This document shows positions 20,901 to 33,077 of a stretch of 64,000 bases of DNA, piece after piece (position 1 is the first letter of the stretch; every line of letters begins with the position of its first letter). Origin of the DNA: Pinus tabuliformis (taxonomy: Eukaryota; Streptophyta; Pinopsida; Pinales; Pinaceae); NCBI GenBank assembly GCA_031772625.1, contig CM062819.1, forward strand, positions 821,477,503 through 821,541,502, in the 5' to 3' direction. The translations under genes and the position numbers were made by a program. The notes below the pieces were generated by a model. It searched no databases. It saw nothing but the letters and a program-made list of their open reading frames with translations, and was not told the DNA's origin.

Positions 20901-22020
20901 GAAGATAGAGCTTTCAAGAAATCTCATGAAATGCCAGCAGAAGATCGGTCAGGAGATGTTCCGTTAGTCCAAGAGCAGCAGGGGCAGCAAGAAGGACAGG
21001 CAGGAGAGCATACACCTGGGTCGAGTACAATGACCAACACCAGTATCTCCTCAGAGGGAGGAAATGCAGATACTTCTCAACAAACGGAACGATAGGATTA
21101 GGAGGAAGAGTTGGTTGAGCCTACCACCACCAGTCGTAGAATGAGCAGAGAAGTGCGACAAACACTGAGGGATGCAGAGGAGTTTGTTGGAGCTCCTAGA
21201 GCCAAGAAGAGACAACATAGACAACCAGATCGATACCAAGCATTGGTAGCTCAGGTTGAAGAACCCTCTAGCTTTCAGGAAGTTGTTCAACACCAAGTAT
21301 GTGTGGATGCCATGATGGAAGAGTACCACTCCATCATGACGAATGATGTTTGGGAAGTAGTACCTAGACCAGAAAATAGATCAGTTGTAGGATCACGATG
21401 GATCTACAAGATCAAGTATGTTGCAGACGGCAGCATAGAGAAGTACAAGGCAAGGTTTGTAGCAAAGGGGTATGCTCAGAAAGAAGGAATAGACTATGAA
21501 AAGACCTTCACCCCAGTTGCTCGATACACCTCTATCAGATCTTTTATATCCCTAGCAGCTCAAATGGGATGGGAGATTCACTAGATGGATGTCAAGACAG
21601 CATTCTTGAACGAAGTGATAGAAGAGGAGGTGCATATAGAACAACTCGAAGACTTCGAAACTCAAGAGAAGAAATCTCGTGTTTGCGGGTTAAAGAAAGC
21701 CTTGTACGGGCTCAAGCAGGCACCTAGAGCATGGTATGGTCAGATTGACAGTTACTTGCAGTAGTTGGGATTTGTCAAGAGTGATGTTGATCCCAATATC
21801 TACTATTTACTGGTAGAGAATGAGCCACTTATTCTAGTACTATATGTAGATGACATGTTCCTAACTGGGTCATCTAGGCTCATTCAAGACTGCAAGAAGA
21901 ATCTTGAAGCCGAATTCGACACGAAGGACTTGGGATTGATGCATTATTTTCTGGAGTTGGAAGTTGGCAAAAGAATGGGGAGATATTTCTTGGACAAGGA
22001 AGGTATGCTATAGAAATTAT
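20901..22020 (+). pseudogene. D linker and reverse transcriptase
   Basis: After a Gln/Ser/Thr-rich linker (to about 21100), the RVT_2 reverse transcriptase begins. Blocks in order are [48 protein letters not shown] and the catalytic YVDD at 21843-21854, then FDTKDLGLMHYF. In-frame stops occur at about 21584 (where a Gln is expected before MDVKTAF) and near 21763, and a frameshift occurs after 21990. Both interrupted codons look like single transitions to TAG. Confidence 0.86.
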
Positions 22021-22099
22021 GAAGAGATTCAGAATGCAGGATTGTCGACCCATGGCTACTCCCTTGATCACCATATAGAATAAAATAGATGCATCAGAG

Positions 22100-22790
22100 G
22101 ACAAAGAAGTAGATCCCACCTTGTACAGGCAACTCATTGGGTCGCTTATGTATCTGGTCAACACTAGGCCAGACATTTGTTTTGCTATCAACACTCTTAG
22201 TCAGTTCATGGTGGAACCAAAAAGGGTGCATTGGGCAGCAGCAAGACACATACTTAGGTATGTACGTGGAACAGTCGGATATGGGTTGAAGTACTCTAGA
22301 GGGGAGGACATCAGTTTGAATGGGTTCACCGATACAGATTGGGCAGGTAAGTAGGCCGAAAAAGTACCTCAGGGTACTGCTTCAGTGTTGGATCAGGGAT
22401 GATATCTTGGTGCAACAAGAAGCAGAAATTGGTAGTACTGAGTTCAGCAGAAGCAGAATATATGGCAGCCAACACAACTACATGCAAAGCCATATGGTTC
22501 AGAAAATTGCATATGAGCCTATTCAGAAAAAGGATGGAAGCAACCAAGGTTTACTGCGATAATCAGAGTTGCATCATACTCTCTGAGAATCCAGTGTTTC
22601 ATGATTGGTCGAAACATATAGATATCTATTGTCACTTTATCAGAGACTGTGTTTAGCGTGGGGCAGTGCAACTACAGTATGTTCCCATGGAATAGCAGGT
22701 GGCCGATATACTCACAAAGGCTCTCGGAAGAGCTAAGTTAACTCAATTCAGAGAGCAGTTGGGTATGGTTGAAAATTCGTTTCAGTAGCA
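22100..22790 (+). pseudogene. D RNase H
   Basis: The Copia RNase H region includes YRQLIGSLMYLVNTRPDICF, HILRYVRGT and FTDTDWAGK, then in another frame after a shift near 22350, SWCNKKQKLVVLSSAEAEYM, and a final block QVADILTKAL near 22690-22720. It ends near 22788. RNase H would remove genomic RNA after minus-strand synthesis. Several stops and a frameshift make it non-functional. Confidence 0.82.
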
Positions 22791-23042
22791 GCAGTAGTTT
22801 GCACAAGGACAGTTGGCAGTGGCAGTGCCAGCAGCAGCACAGATGCAGAAATTTAGAGGGAGTTGTAGTACAGATGTAGCATTGGAAATGGCAGTGTCAA
22901 AGGCAGCAGTACAGTTGCAGTAGCAGCGCAATAATTGGTGGAAAGCATGTCAGACATCAGCAGCGCAGAGGACGATGCTTCAAAGTCAGAGTAGTATGCA
23001 ATAGTAGTATATTGCTAGAACACATTCCTCGCTAAGAGGGAT
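22780..23042 (+). repeat. CAG/GCA-rich 3' tail of D
   Basis: Between the end of pol and the 3' LTR the sequence is dominated by CAG, GCA and GTAG units (strongest at 22780-22935), giving a low-complexity tract. It ends in cgctaagagggat directly before TGTTGATT, a short polypurine tract where plus-strand synthesis would start. Confidence 0.65.
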
Positions 23043-23250
23043 TGTTGATTTGGGGTAGCATCAGATGTGCTCTAAGCCTCAAATTTTGCAGGGAGGCTTG
23101 GGCACATGCATTCCAAAGAACCCAGAAACCGTTTTGGGAAATTCCACCCAGAGACGATTATATTAAAAGTCAAAACGATCTGCCCTTGATTGGGAGTTAA
23201 TCTAGGCCGTTGGTTATCCAACAGGAAGATATAAGAAGGGGCTTGAGGGT
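23043..23250 (+). repeat. D 3' LTR, piece 1
   Basis: It matches the first 208 bp of the D 5' LTR and breaks after agggt (23246-23250), which is duplicated at 26984-26988 around K1. Confidence 0.9.
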
Positions 23251-26200
23251 TGTTGTCGCACAGAATGTCTAGGCACCGCAACAACGGCTCAGATCAGGGG
23301 CTGTCACCTTGATCCCCAATCTCTCCATTTAAGTTGTCTCCCTACAGCAAGCTAAGGGGGGTAGACCCTGCGGAAAAGTGGAATGAAGAAGAACTAGTTG
23401 GGAACCAACCAGTTCGGGAGACATAGTGAAGCGATCAAGTACTTGATTAAGATTTAGCAAGACTTATAGGATTTGATTAGATTTTAAACGATTGATACCA
23501 GTGCCTTATGGAGTCAACGATCTTACTAGGGAAATTAAGACCAAGTAATCGATTAGCAACTGTTGCTTAGATGAATGACTAATTTATATGAAATGCAGAT
23601 CCTAAAACTAATGTGAGATGCAAGAATCTTGGTTAATTTTTGTTAAATGCCTATTTAAATGTGAACCCTTCAATCTTTTCTGTGTTGAGCCTGATTTCGT
23701 AGTAATTGGCACAGAGAAGATCATGAGAAGCACATTAAGGTGTGATTAACGATACCTCTCCTGAAATTCTAACATACCTGGTGCCTCTGGCGCTGCAGAG
23801 AACTGTGGCTTTGACGACTGCAAGGTCACCGTTTTAAGTACTATTAAAACAGGCTTCTCAAGAAAAGATGGATGGAGATCTATCTGTCTATCGACCAAGC
23901 TTATGCTTGGAAGTAAATTTTATCTATGCAAAGTTAACTTATATGCAAATGCACTGGAAGATGAGATGAAGTTAGACTCGAGAATGGGAAAACACTTATG
24001 CCGCAAAAGCCCTCAATTACCCAAATGAAATGCTTGCCTTTTTTTAGATGAAGACTTAGAAAATAAACTCTTGAAGATACTATAGTTAAAACACCAGCTT
24101 ATTTCAAATCTTTTTGATACAATTTAGCTCAAAGAGAACAAAAACAACTTTCCAATTCGATATCAATGCCAAAAGATGCTCAAAAAAATACTTAGTTTAT
24201 GAAACAAAGGATATGCATTTTATCACAATTCCATGACAGAGTACTTAATTTTCAGAAATTAATTTTTAGAACAGTAGTAAGAAAAACTTTATGACAGTAG
24301 CAATATGACAATGAAAACAATAAGCTAGCTATCAATGATATCTTTATGCCAAAAATTTACCGAAATTTTCCCAAACTTGGCCACATAAATTATCAAAAAT
24401 TTTCAGCCTGTTGTGATGTGATTTCCAGAATTATATCAGATCTGATGTACTTATTACAGCTAGCAATTAAAACATGAAATAAGCCTAATGATGAATGCCC
24501 AACTCGAGAATTAATTCCTTAATGTATTAGACAACTTAGGAACTGATTTTAGGCTAATCCACATGAAATTTTTCCACTGTTATATTTCAGATTTCAGAAA
24601 CAAAATTATTCAAAGATAACAGTGACCCAAAATGTAAATCTAGGCCAAATTCTTGATACACATCAAACATAAATGACTTATTAATGTATTTAGCAATTTT
24701 TTAGTCAATTTCAAACCACTTAGATGTGTTTTTCACCACTATTAGAAAGGTATATGATTGTTGTAGCAAACAGTGAAGAAAAAGATGGTTTAGAGATCAA
24801 ACCCTTTGGCCCTAGGCCTTGAAGATCACTTGCCCAAGTTGCCAAAAAAAAATTAATATCTGAAACACAATTTTCACCAAATTTTCTACAAAAACCCACC
24901 AATGATTAGCTTCAGAAAATCAAATATTCAAATCAAAAATGGAGCAAGGGAATCTAGGGCCAATGAGAGCTAGCACTAGGCCCAATAGAACTAGCGTTGG
25001 GCTAGGAGAAGGTAGATCTGGGCTTAGGAGCCCCAAAACTTGAAACCCTTGTTCTAAAAAAAATTATTTTGCTTCAAATCTTCAGATTCATTGCAAAATC
25101 TTTAATGGCTGGCCTTGTAAAAAGATTTGGGATAAGATATTGCCCTCTAGGGCCTAGATCTGTCTCAAAACCCCAGATCTGCTTGAAAATCTCAGATCTG
25201 AAGATTTACTTGGCTGATTTCTCAGATCTATTTATGCACAAGTGAAAAGAGAAAAACCCAATATCCAATATGCACAAAAATAGAGAAAATCCCAAAAAAA
25301 CCCAAGTGTTAAAATTCAAAATTATGTTACAAAATTTCAGATCTACACAAGTAAATAACAGATCTATACAAATAATTTACAAAGCTATACAAATAATTTA
25401 CAGATCTATCAGTTCTGAGGAATATGAGTCCAACTCCACTCCTAAATCTATAATCTACAGCTCTTAATAGCCAAATCTATCAAAATTTCCACAAAATATT
25501 TAAAAGATTTTGAAATTTTAGAGAGGTACTAGCCCAAAAACACCCTGCAGAAAAAAGATTGTTAAAGAAATCTTGAGGCTTATATGAAGTAGGCTCTTCA
25601 AAAAATATGTGTTGAGAATTGGTTGGTCCAACCGAGAACTATCCCCAAACGCTCAATGAGAACCTGAGAGATCTTCTGAAAACACTAGATCAACCATCAA
25701 ATAGAGAAATAGAACAACAATAAAATTCTGAAGAAATAGAGATACCTACTACTTCAATCAAAATTAAAAATGTTACCCTAGATCCAACAAACTGAATAAG
25801 ATACATGTATTCAAATTATTCTAATAGAGCTATTGATTGATAGTTTTCACATAATATTAAATAGAAATTAAAACAATGTTACCATAAATTCATGAAGAGG
25901 AACACTACAGCACGTTGAAACCCCAAAGACTTTGAATTATTTCGAAAAAGCATATAAGAGAGCTTGAGAGCTTAGTACACGATCTAGAGATCGGATAGAC
26001 TGACTAACAAATGACCTCCTATTTAAAGATAAATTCCCCAACGGCTAGTTCGAGTGATCCTCGTCAAAGCAATCTCGATTGTTGATGAGGATTAAAATTT
26101 CTTTTAATCTCATCCGTCGAAATTCTAAATTCTTGAGGAAATTCAAATTTTTCAGTTAAATGCATTTTAATTTTCTCAAAAATAAAAATTTTGAGTTAAT

Positions 26201-26983
26201 TTCCTAAAAAATTTGACTGACTTAAACCCATGGACCAAAGGCTTAAAATTTAGCAAAATAATTAATTTACCTCAGTCCTGGGACCTTTTAAAATTTGAAT
26301 TTTAAGGACCCACGAATTTTGCCTTTGGAAAATTTAAATTTACCTAGGACCTATAATTAATTAAATTTCTAGCTTAGGATTTTAATTAATTTTCGCCCAA
26401 AAAATTTAATTAATTAACCTATGAGAGGATAAATTATTTTTCCAACCCTCAAGACACTTTACATCATTATTTTCATATCTTTTACATCACAAGGGGGAAA
26501 ACCCATCTGAAATAGACCCTCACAGACTACCCATTTCTGCGACACAAATATAATCCAGCAGACTAAGCAATTTGTAATAAAATAACCTAACCAAATAGTT
26601 AGGATTATTCCCAAATCACTTTTACATAGACTCGATCTATAAAACTAGGACTCGCCTAAGATCCCGATGACAAAATTCATTCCAGCTTTGGGGTAAGGCT
26701 GAAGGAAAACTCTGTCAACCATCCAAGAATGGATCGGTGAGACAAAAAACCTCCTGGAATGTAGATCGTCACCAGAAAAATAGGTTTACCTAGGCAATTA
26801 CATACATGACATAGATCTGCTGAGATTATTTACATCATATACATGCAAAATGGGTTTACATTATAACATGACAATCAGGTTGATGATGAAAGCTGGACGG
26901 CACAGACACATCGATCAGGCGCTATCCCTCTTGTGAAAAAAGGGGGTGTACTACTATGGACCGTTGACACGTAGTGGTCAACA
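23251..26983 (-). mobile_element. K1: very long LTR, probable solo LTR (3.73 kb)
   Basis: The ends are TGTTG and CAACA with a perfect TSD agggt. Diverged copies in the opposite orientation are K2 (40852-44462) and K3 (54241-58702); all share the text GTTGTCGC...GACAACA at one end and GACACGTAGTGGTCAACA-like text at the other. The orientation comes from the promoter-like region seen clearly in K3. There is no primer site, internal domain or second LTR. The eight AGATCT palindromes between 25014 and 25407 are a family feature. I see no coding sequence. Confidence 0.78.
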
Positions 26984-27666
26984 AGGGTCATTTGGAAAAC
27001 ACACTAGGCAAATACTCAGTTGCCCGAGTAAAATCGATTTTCTCACTGGTCGAAGTTCGGCTAGAGAAAATCGATTCAGAGGGAGAGTTGTCGATGGAGG
27101 AGAGACAGAGAGGGTCCAGCATCAGTCAAAGAGACAGGGGCGAAGACGCAGAGTAGTAAAAGGACAGCGTTGGAAAGATTGACGTTGGGAGAGGTAGCGC
27201 TGGCTTGGGTGATGCAAGCATTGCGCAAGCCAGTCCAGGGGCCAGAGAAAGTGACACCGGGCAAGCCAGAGAGATGCAGAGGGTGGAGGAACTTCTCTCT
27301 TGGGTCAGATACTTGTTCAGGAACGTCTATAATTTTTTCTCAGAAAACCTTGTTCTATACTATTGGGTGTAATTTGTACATGAAGATTTTTGCTGAAGAA
27401 TAATAAAACCCTTATCTGTTGTACCGGTTTTCTCGCATTGGGTTTTTCCGAGGACAATTGTCCAAAAATAACTGTGTCATTGTGATTGTATTTGTGCCAG
27501 CATTTTACTTACATTTACTTTTTGCAAAGTTTTAATTGTGAAGACTGCAGTAGAATATATTTCGATATTTGTCGTAAGAATACAGTAGATAATTCATTTC
27601 TGAGGTAATAAGTAGAAGAAACAATATTAATCACTGTAGTAGGATTTCTATTTAGAAATATTCACA
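26984..27666 (+). repeat. D 3' LTR, piece 2
   Basis: It begins with the second copy of agggt and continues the D LTR to TTCACA at 27666. The palindrome GGACAATTGTCC is at 27452-27463 and the polyadenylation signal AATAAAACCC is near 27402. Confidence 0.9.
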
Positions 27667-28800
27667 GGAAGACCCTAGGCTGAAGCACCTATCTATTGTG
27701 TTTTATCCGTCTGTCTCACTGCCACTCCAATCTGAATTTGTATATCCCACAAGTTGGACTTCATTACCAGTGTACTAGAGGCAGTGATATATAGTTCCAC
27801 GTAAATATCTTAGGATATGCTTGGCTGCAATCCAATGATCATGTTTTGGCTCCATTTGAAACTAACTTAGGACATTTACTGCAAAACAAATGTCTGGTCT
27901 AGTATTTACTAGATACATCAAGGACCGAATCAATTATCTATAGCAACAAACTATATTCTGAACTCCTCAACTTCTTTAAATTGGTAATCATAGGAGTCAT
28001 CATAGGCTTGCAATCCATCATGCCATACTTTCGATGCATCTTGATCACATGCTTACCTTGACCAAGTTATATCTCTCCTAGCTTCTACCATACCTCTAGT
28101 CCCAAATAATAATGCATAATCCCAAGATCCTTCATATCGAATTCTACTGCTAATTGCTTCTTGCATTCCTGAATCTAACGCTCTACACCTGTAACTAGTA
28201 GATCATCCACCTACAAGAGTATGATAATTGGTTCATCCTGGACCACTCTAATATATAGGTTAGAATCTCCAGTACTCATGGTAAAATCAAGTCTCAATAT
28301 ATATGCATCCATCCTAACATACCAAGCCCTAGGTGCTTGCTTTAAGCCATATAGAGCTTTCTTCAATCTACAGACATGAGTCTCCCTCTAATTTATTTCA
28401 AATCCTTGAGGCCACTCAATGTAAACCTCCTCATCAATGGTCCCATTCAGGAAAGTTGTCTTGACATCCATTTGATGGGTGTTCCATCCCATAGTAGCAC
28501 CTAATGAGTTCTAAGGAGTTGATCTGCGCTTGGTTGCTCTGTGTATAGTTCTTTTAACTGCATCTTCTAAACGACCTAGCGATCTTATTGTTGTAAAACC
28601 TAGTTGTGGGAGCAAAGGTTTCTTCATAATCAATTCCTTCCTTCTACGAGGAGCCTCTTGCTACAAACCTTGCTTTGTATTTGTCTATGCTCCCATCTGT
28701 AGCGTGCTTTATCTTGTAAATCCACTTTGAAGTGATTGTAGATTTGTCACTTGGCCTAGGGACAATCTCCCAGACATCATTCTTCATTATGGACTGGTAT
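27667..28800 (-). pseudogene. H reverse transcriptase and start of RNase H
   Basis: On the minus strand, RVT_2 blocks are visible in the order [26 protein letters not shown], then a catalytic site whose first residue is a stop (stop-VDD near 28203-28214 where YVDD is expected), then FDMKDLGIMHYYLGLE. The RNase H block GYTNSDWSGS lies near 27720-27750 and the frame is cut at 27667 by D. Multiple stops are present throughout. The continuation is at 18375 downward. Confidence 0.82.
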
Positions 28801-29838
28801 TATTCCTGAATAGAATTCCTCCATTCTTGATGTTTAGCTGCATCTTCACAGGAGGAAGGTTTTGCTTCAATAAGCCTTGTCATATATGTTACATATCCAT
28901 AATACCTCTTTGGTCTTTTACTTTCCCTAGATGTCCCTGATGTTGTATGTCCTTCTGCCTCTTGAAGAGTAGTTTTTAGCCAAACAGGCCTCTTCCAATT
29001 TTCTAGAACAATTACTTGTTGTATAGGCTCACAAGGACCTTCAACATCTTCTTGAGCAGGTCTTGGTTCTTGACCATCATTATCCCTAGAGATATCCTCA
29101 AAGATAGGTATCTCTTCTTCATCAAAGTCAACTGAAACATCCCTTGATTTCTTGTAAGCTATGCTCTCATCAAAGATGACATCCCTACTCACTTCAATTT
29201 GACGATCCTCCTTGATATAGATTCTATATGATTTTGATGAAGCACTATATCCCACAAAGATGCCTTTTAGACTGGTAGGATCTAACTTCTTCCTCTTGTC
29301 CTTGGGTATATGAATATAAACAAGACACCTAAATATCGAAAGATGATCCACACTTGGATTCTTTCCTGTTGATGCTTCTTTTGGAGTCATGTTGTTAAGA
29401 ACCCTGTGAGGACTTCGATTCTGTAAGTAGATAGTTATATTGCATGCCTCTCCCCATAGGAATTGAGGGAGATCTTGATCATGTAGCATAGCCCTGACAC
29501 ATTCTTCAATAGTACAATTCTTCCTTTCTGCCACACCATTTTGTTCAAGATTATAGGGAACAATGAGCTCCCTCTTGATTCCTACTTCCTTGTAGAAAGT
29601 TATTAACTCTTTGGAGGTGTATTCTCCACCATCGTTTGATATTAGAATTTTGATCTTTCTCTCAATTAGGTTTTCCACTTCATTCTTGAACTCCTGAAAC
29701 TTTTCGAATACCTAATCCTTGTTCTTGAGAAGGTATAACCAAGTCTTCCTTGAGTAATCATCAATGAAGATTACATAATACTTATGTCCACCAAGAGACT
29801 TGACAACCATAGGTCCACATACATCCGAGTGTATGAGA
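28801..29838 (-). pseudogene. H integrase
   Basis: A 292-codon open frame (28800-29678) carries the second half of the Copia integrase core and the C-terminal linker. The second catalytic Asp is in SNDGGEY and the Glu in NGVAERKN, followed by LGIFVGYS-type (here KGIFVGYS) and SRDVIFDE blocks. The first catalytic region lies in the decayed part above 29680. The C-terminal part (to 28801) is acidic and ends before RT. It is the longest surviving frame of H. Confidence 0.84.
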
Positions 29839-30418
29839 TCAAAAAATTTCCTTAGATCTGGTACCACTACTTGCAAATGGTTTCTTAACATTCTTTCCTA
29901 GAGCACATTCCTTATAGATCCCTTCATGATCTTCCTTTATTTCGGGGATGCCATTGACCATTTGACTCAAAGATGGCAAAATCTTGTAATGGAGGTGTCC
30001 ATAGCTTCTATGCCATAGTTCGGAAGGAGTCACTTCTAAGTGAGTTAGGGCTTGAGTTAGAGGTGTATAGAGTCTATACAATGTCCCCTCACGAAGCCCA
30101 ATCACCCATGCTTCATTAATGCTAGAGCCCTTACCCCAAACCAAAACCTTGCCACCAACAAAAAGCAACTCTATCACCCTTATCCTCTAAACAAGAAATA
30201 GAAAGTAATTTTTTCTTCAAACCTGGAACATATAAAGTGTTGTTGAGGTGAATGCTTCCACCTGACTCGAGCTCCAATGATGTAGATCCAATGCCTTTCA
30301 CTAGATAGCTCTTGTTGTCTCCAAGTTCGATAGAGTGAGATGTGTTTCCCTTCGATAGGGTTTGGATTTGAATGCATTCTCCCGTCATATGTCTGGAGGC
30401 ACCACTGTCAATAACCCA
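29839..30418 (-). pseudogene. H protease and integrase zinc-binding region
   Basis: DSGAS is encoded at 30395-30409 (minus strand), followed by RHMTGECI, then VPGLKKKLLSI. The integrase zinc-binding histidines are in WHRSYGHLHY. The first Cys of the C-x2-C is Tyr here (YKECALGK). A frameshift separates the two blocks near 30140. The protease text is interrupted at 30418 by the TR-GAG-like element and resumes at 37421. Confidence 0.84.
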
Positions 30419-31407
30419 TGTTAGTGTCAGTCTTTACAGCCTTCCTCCAGTGATCAAATGTGCTCTTACATAGTGATTTTGAAGTGTCAAGGTCAAATTT
30501 TGTCATTTCAGTGAGTCTTCAAGCAAAATTTGGTCACTAAGCATTAGGTCTAGGGTTTGCCCAAATGTCAGTCCATGTCATCATTCAGCTGAGCCTATCA
30601 TCATTCAGAGGGTTTTCATTGTCATGTCAGTGTCTAATGAGTCATTTCACACCTTGTTCATGCTTCAGTTGCGCCCAGGCAAGGTCATTTCCCTCTCTTA
30701 GGGTTTTGAAGGCAGTTTCTCTTGGGCGGCCAAATCACCGGAAAAACTTGTTTCCTGATGTTCATACACCTTCCCCTACCCTTCACCTACCTTATCAAAC
30801 ACTTTCCAACACTCAGATCCCCCAAATTCCTCATTTTTGCACAAACCCTAGTTTCTAGCTACAACCTGGCAATTTTCTAGGTTGGGCCTGTGTTTTGCCC
30901 TTTTGAACCCCTTCCCCTCGCTCAATCTCTGAGATTCCACTTTCCCCTGCTTCCTAACATCCCTCCCCATTCCCAAAAATTTCCCCAAGAATTTAGAAGC
31001 CTTCTGTCCCCTTCATTCCGCTTCATTTCGACAAAATTCCTTGTTTCACACATCGGGACAAGTTTCACTCAAAAGCTGTTTCTGAGCAATCAAAGATGAA
31101 TTTTTCAAAACTGAGAGAGGTTTTTGTCCATAACATGCCAAATAAGAAAAACCTCCTTCAATTTTTACACAGGTGTCATGGTTTGAGAGAAATGTCAAAA
31201 ATACCGGCGAAAACGAAGGTGCTCCAAGGACGGTTGGCCAAAGCACAAAAACGAAGGAAAACGCCCGATCCACTCCAAACTTTGGCCAAAGCCTCTTTGA
31301 CTGAGCATGGTACTTGATTGGGAACTCCCAGCCCAAATTTCAAGAAATTTGGAGAAAATTTTGTCATTTGTGAATTTTTTGTGCAATTTACAGGTTTTGG
31401 TCATTGG

Positions 31408-31434
31408 AATGGTCTCACCCCGGGTGAGACCATT
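31408..31434 (+). promoter_or_regulatory. Perfect 12-bp hairpin in the LTR
   Basis: The arms AATGGTCTCACC and GGTGAGACCATT are separated by CCG. The same hairpin is at 36036-36062 in the right LTR. A GC-rich perfect stem of this length with a 3-nt loop is a plausible RNA structural element (dimerisation, packaging or transcript control), which is inference. Confidence 0.6.
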
Positions 31435-32681
31435 TTGGAGGACTGCTCGGAATTTTGAAAACTTGGCATTTTTGGAAAGGGCATGCAAAGAGAAAAATTA
31501 CCAATACTTGGGAGAAGCCTGATTTTGAGATTTGAGCCTCCAAAAGCTCAAAATACATCAAAAAAATGACTTTCTGCCCACTTTTTGAGTTGCAGAAAGT
31601 GACCTTGGGAGAAATGGTTTTTGAGGGGGAAAAACAACTCCGAATTCGGAAATTCCACTTGGGATGGAAAGTAGACAGACCAAGCTTTCCAGTGAGCCAT
31701 CTTGCACCTGATTTGGACCAGTGGAACCCACTCAAAAACAGCTGTGAAGGGGCGCGACCAGAACTTCCAGATTTGCCAGAATTCACATTTTTGGTCAAAA
31801 AACACTGTTTTGACTATGGTTGACCATTTTTACTTGTAGATGATGGATAAATGTAATATTTTTATGACACTTTGGTAGATTTTATCTTTCTTTACCCTTC
31901 TAGAAGCTTCCATGATGTAAAAAGTGAAAAATTAATGCATGGATGAGTTAGCTAAGTAATAGAGGCAAGTTGTTAGGCTGCCTATTTTCTAGTTCTTAGT
32001 TTAGAATTAGTTCAAACTGCTCCTAGGAAGCTGAGCTCGACCCCTAGAGGTGGGGAAAGGAGTTAGATGGTCTAGATGGTCTATATTATGCTCTCTCCTT
32101 CTCATTTTCATGGTTGGACTCTTGTGTAAGGAAGCTTTATTGTATATTGTGCATCTATTTCTGCAATTGAAGGCAAGGAAAGCCAGGGTTTTACAGACAT
32201 CTTTGAGGATTCTTGTGGATCTGATTGTTGATGGTGTATTCTCTACATGTTCTTGTAAGTTTGTTTATGTGTTTCATATCTCTCTTATGCTTCTAAATTG
32301 GACAGATGAAGTGGTAAAGTTTGAACTCATGTTTTGACATGCTCAGCTTTTTAGTTTGTTCAATTTTAATGTTTTCTACTGTCTAGAGAGGATTCGAATT
32401 GTGTGTTTGCCCTCTTTAGCTTCTCCTCTATCATCTCTGATCATCCATCTCAGATTAAGACATCAGCACTCATTCCTACCTTGCCCCTTAGATCCCCCTG
32501 TGAAAACTGTGCTCAATCCCCGCACCTTGAATTGCACTTCCACCAATTGCCACCAAAAACCCCAAAAATCATTAAATCCAAACCCCCTATCAATTTACTA
32601 GCCTAAAATCCTTATTCTTAATTGGTCAGCCTAATCATATTGAAAGATCTATCGAATCTGACCCGAGAGAGCCTTCTCATA

Positions 32682-32703
32682 CCTCGTAGGGCTAGCTACG
32701 AGG
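32682..32703 (+). promoter_or_regulatory. 8-bp hairpin near the LTR 3' end
   Basis: CCTCGTAG, a 6-nt loop, then CTACGAGG; repeated at 37331-37352. It lies about 70 bp before the LTR end, in the probable U5, close to the primer site. Confidence 0.55.
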
Positions 32704-32773
32704 TGAAATGGTTTGATGTAGCCTTGAAGGTTTACCTTCCTCAGCCTAGGGTGAAATCTCAAGCGCTAACATA

Positions 32774-32792
32774 TTGGCGACCATACTGGGGA
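32774..32792 (+). other. Putative primer binding site of the TR-GAG-like element
   Basis: TTGGCGACCATACTGGGGA starts two bases after the LTR. It resembles the TGGCGACNNNNCTGGGGA type of primer site found in plant Tat/Ogre-lineage Gypsy elements, unlike the Met-tRNA sites of the Copia elements here. The exact primer tRNA should be checked against a plant tRNA set. Confidence 0.6.
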
Positions 32793-33077
32793 GAACAAAA
32801 TTGTTTGTTGATTGATGTGTTTGTTTCATAAGTCTTAGACGGAGCCTGAAGTTACGCCAGAAGCCTTCGAAAACGCTCTTGTTTTACATCAGCGTTAGTA
32901 GATAAACGCTGCTTCAGTCAATCTCCGTGAGCTTGTGAATACGACCACTTCATTTGCATTTCACCCCAGTACATGTATCAAGTTCAGATCTGATTGTTGA
33001 TAGTGGACAACGATCAGACACTTGAAAGGCTGAAATCATTCACTGGTGACTCCTTTCACTGAAGAATCCAGCAATCA

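Larger units (their letters stand above)
18376..27666 (+). mobile_element. Copia element D, plus strand, containing K1
   Basis: It inserted into the H RNase H frame. Flanking 5-mers are ggagg (18371-18375) and ggaag (27667-27671), 4 of 5 matching. The LTRs are 887 and 886 bp (the latter split by K1). The internal region is 3.78 kb with protease, integrase, RT and RNase H but no gag. The first 200 bp of the two LTRs differ at roughly a dozen positions, so D is not recent. Removing K1 gives about 5.55 kb. Confidence 0.88.
30419..32771 (+). repeat. 5' LTR of the TR-GAG-like element
   Basis: It is 2353 bp, begins TGTTAGTGTCAGTC and ends CAAGCGCTAACA. Two hairpins are conspicuous: 31408-31434 and 32682-32703. 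The right LTR repeats the sequence almost base for base at an offset of 4628 (4649 after its duplication). Open frames inside it are duplicated with the LTR and look non-coding. Confidence 0.95.

Noticed and set aside
31415-31798. 127-codon frame (and its copy at 36043-36447)
   Set aside because: It is within the near-identical LTRs of the TR-GAG-like element, antisense, with no recognisable domain; duplication with the LTR explains its presence twice.
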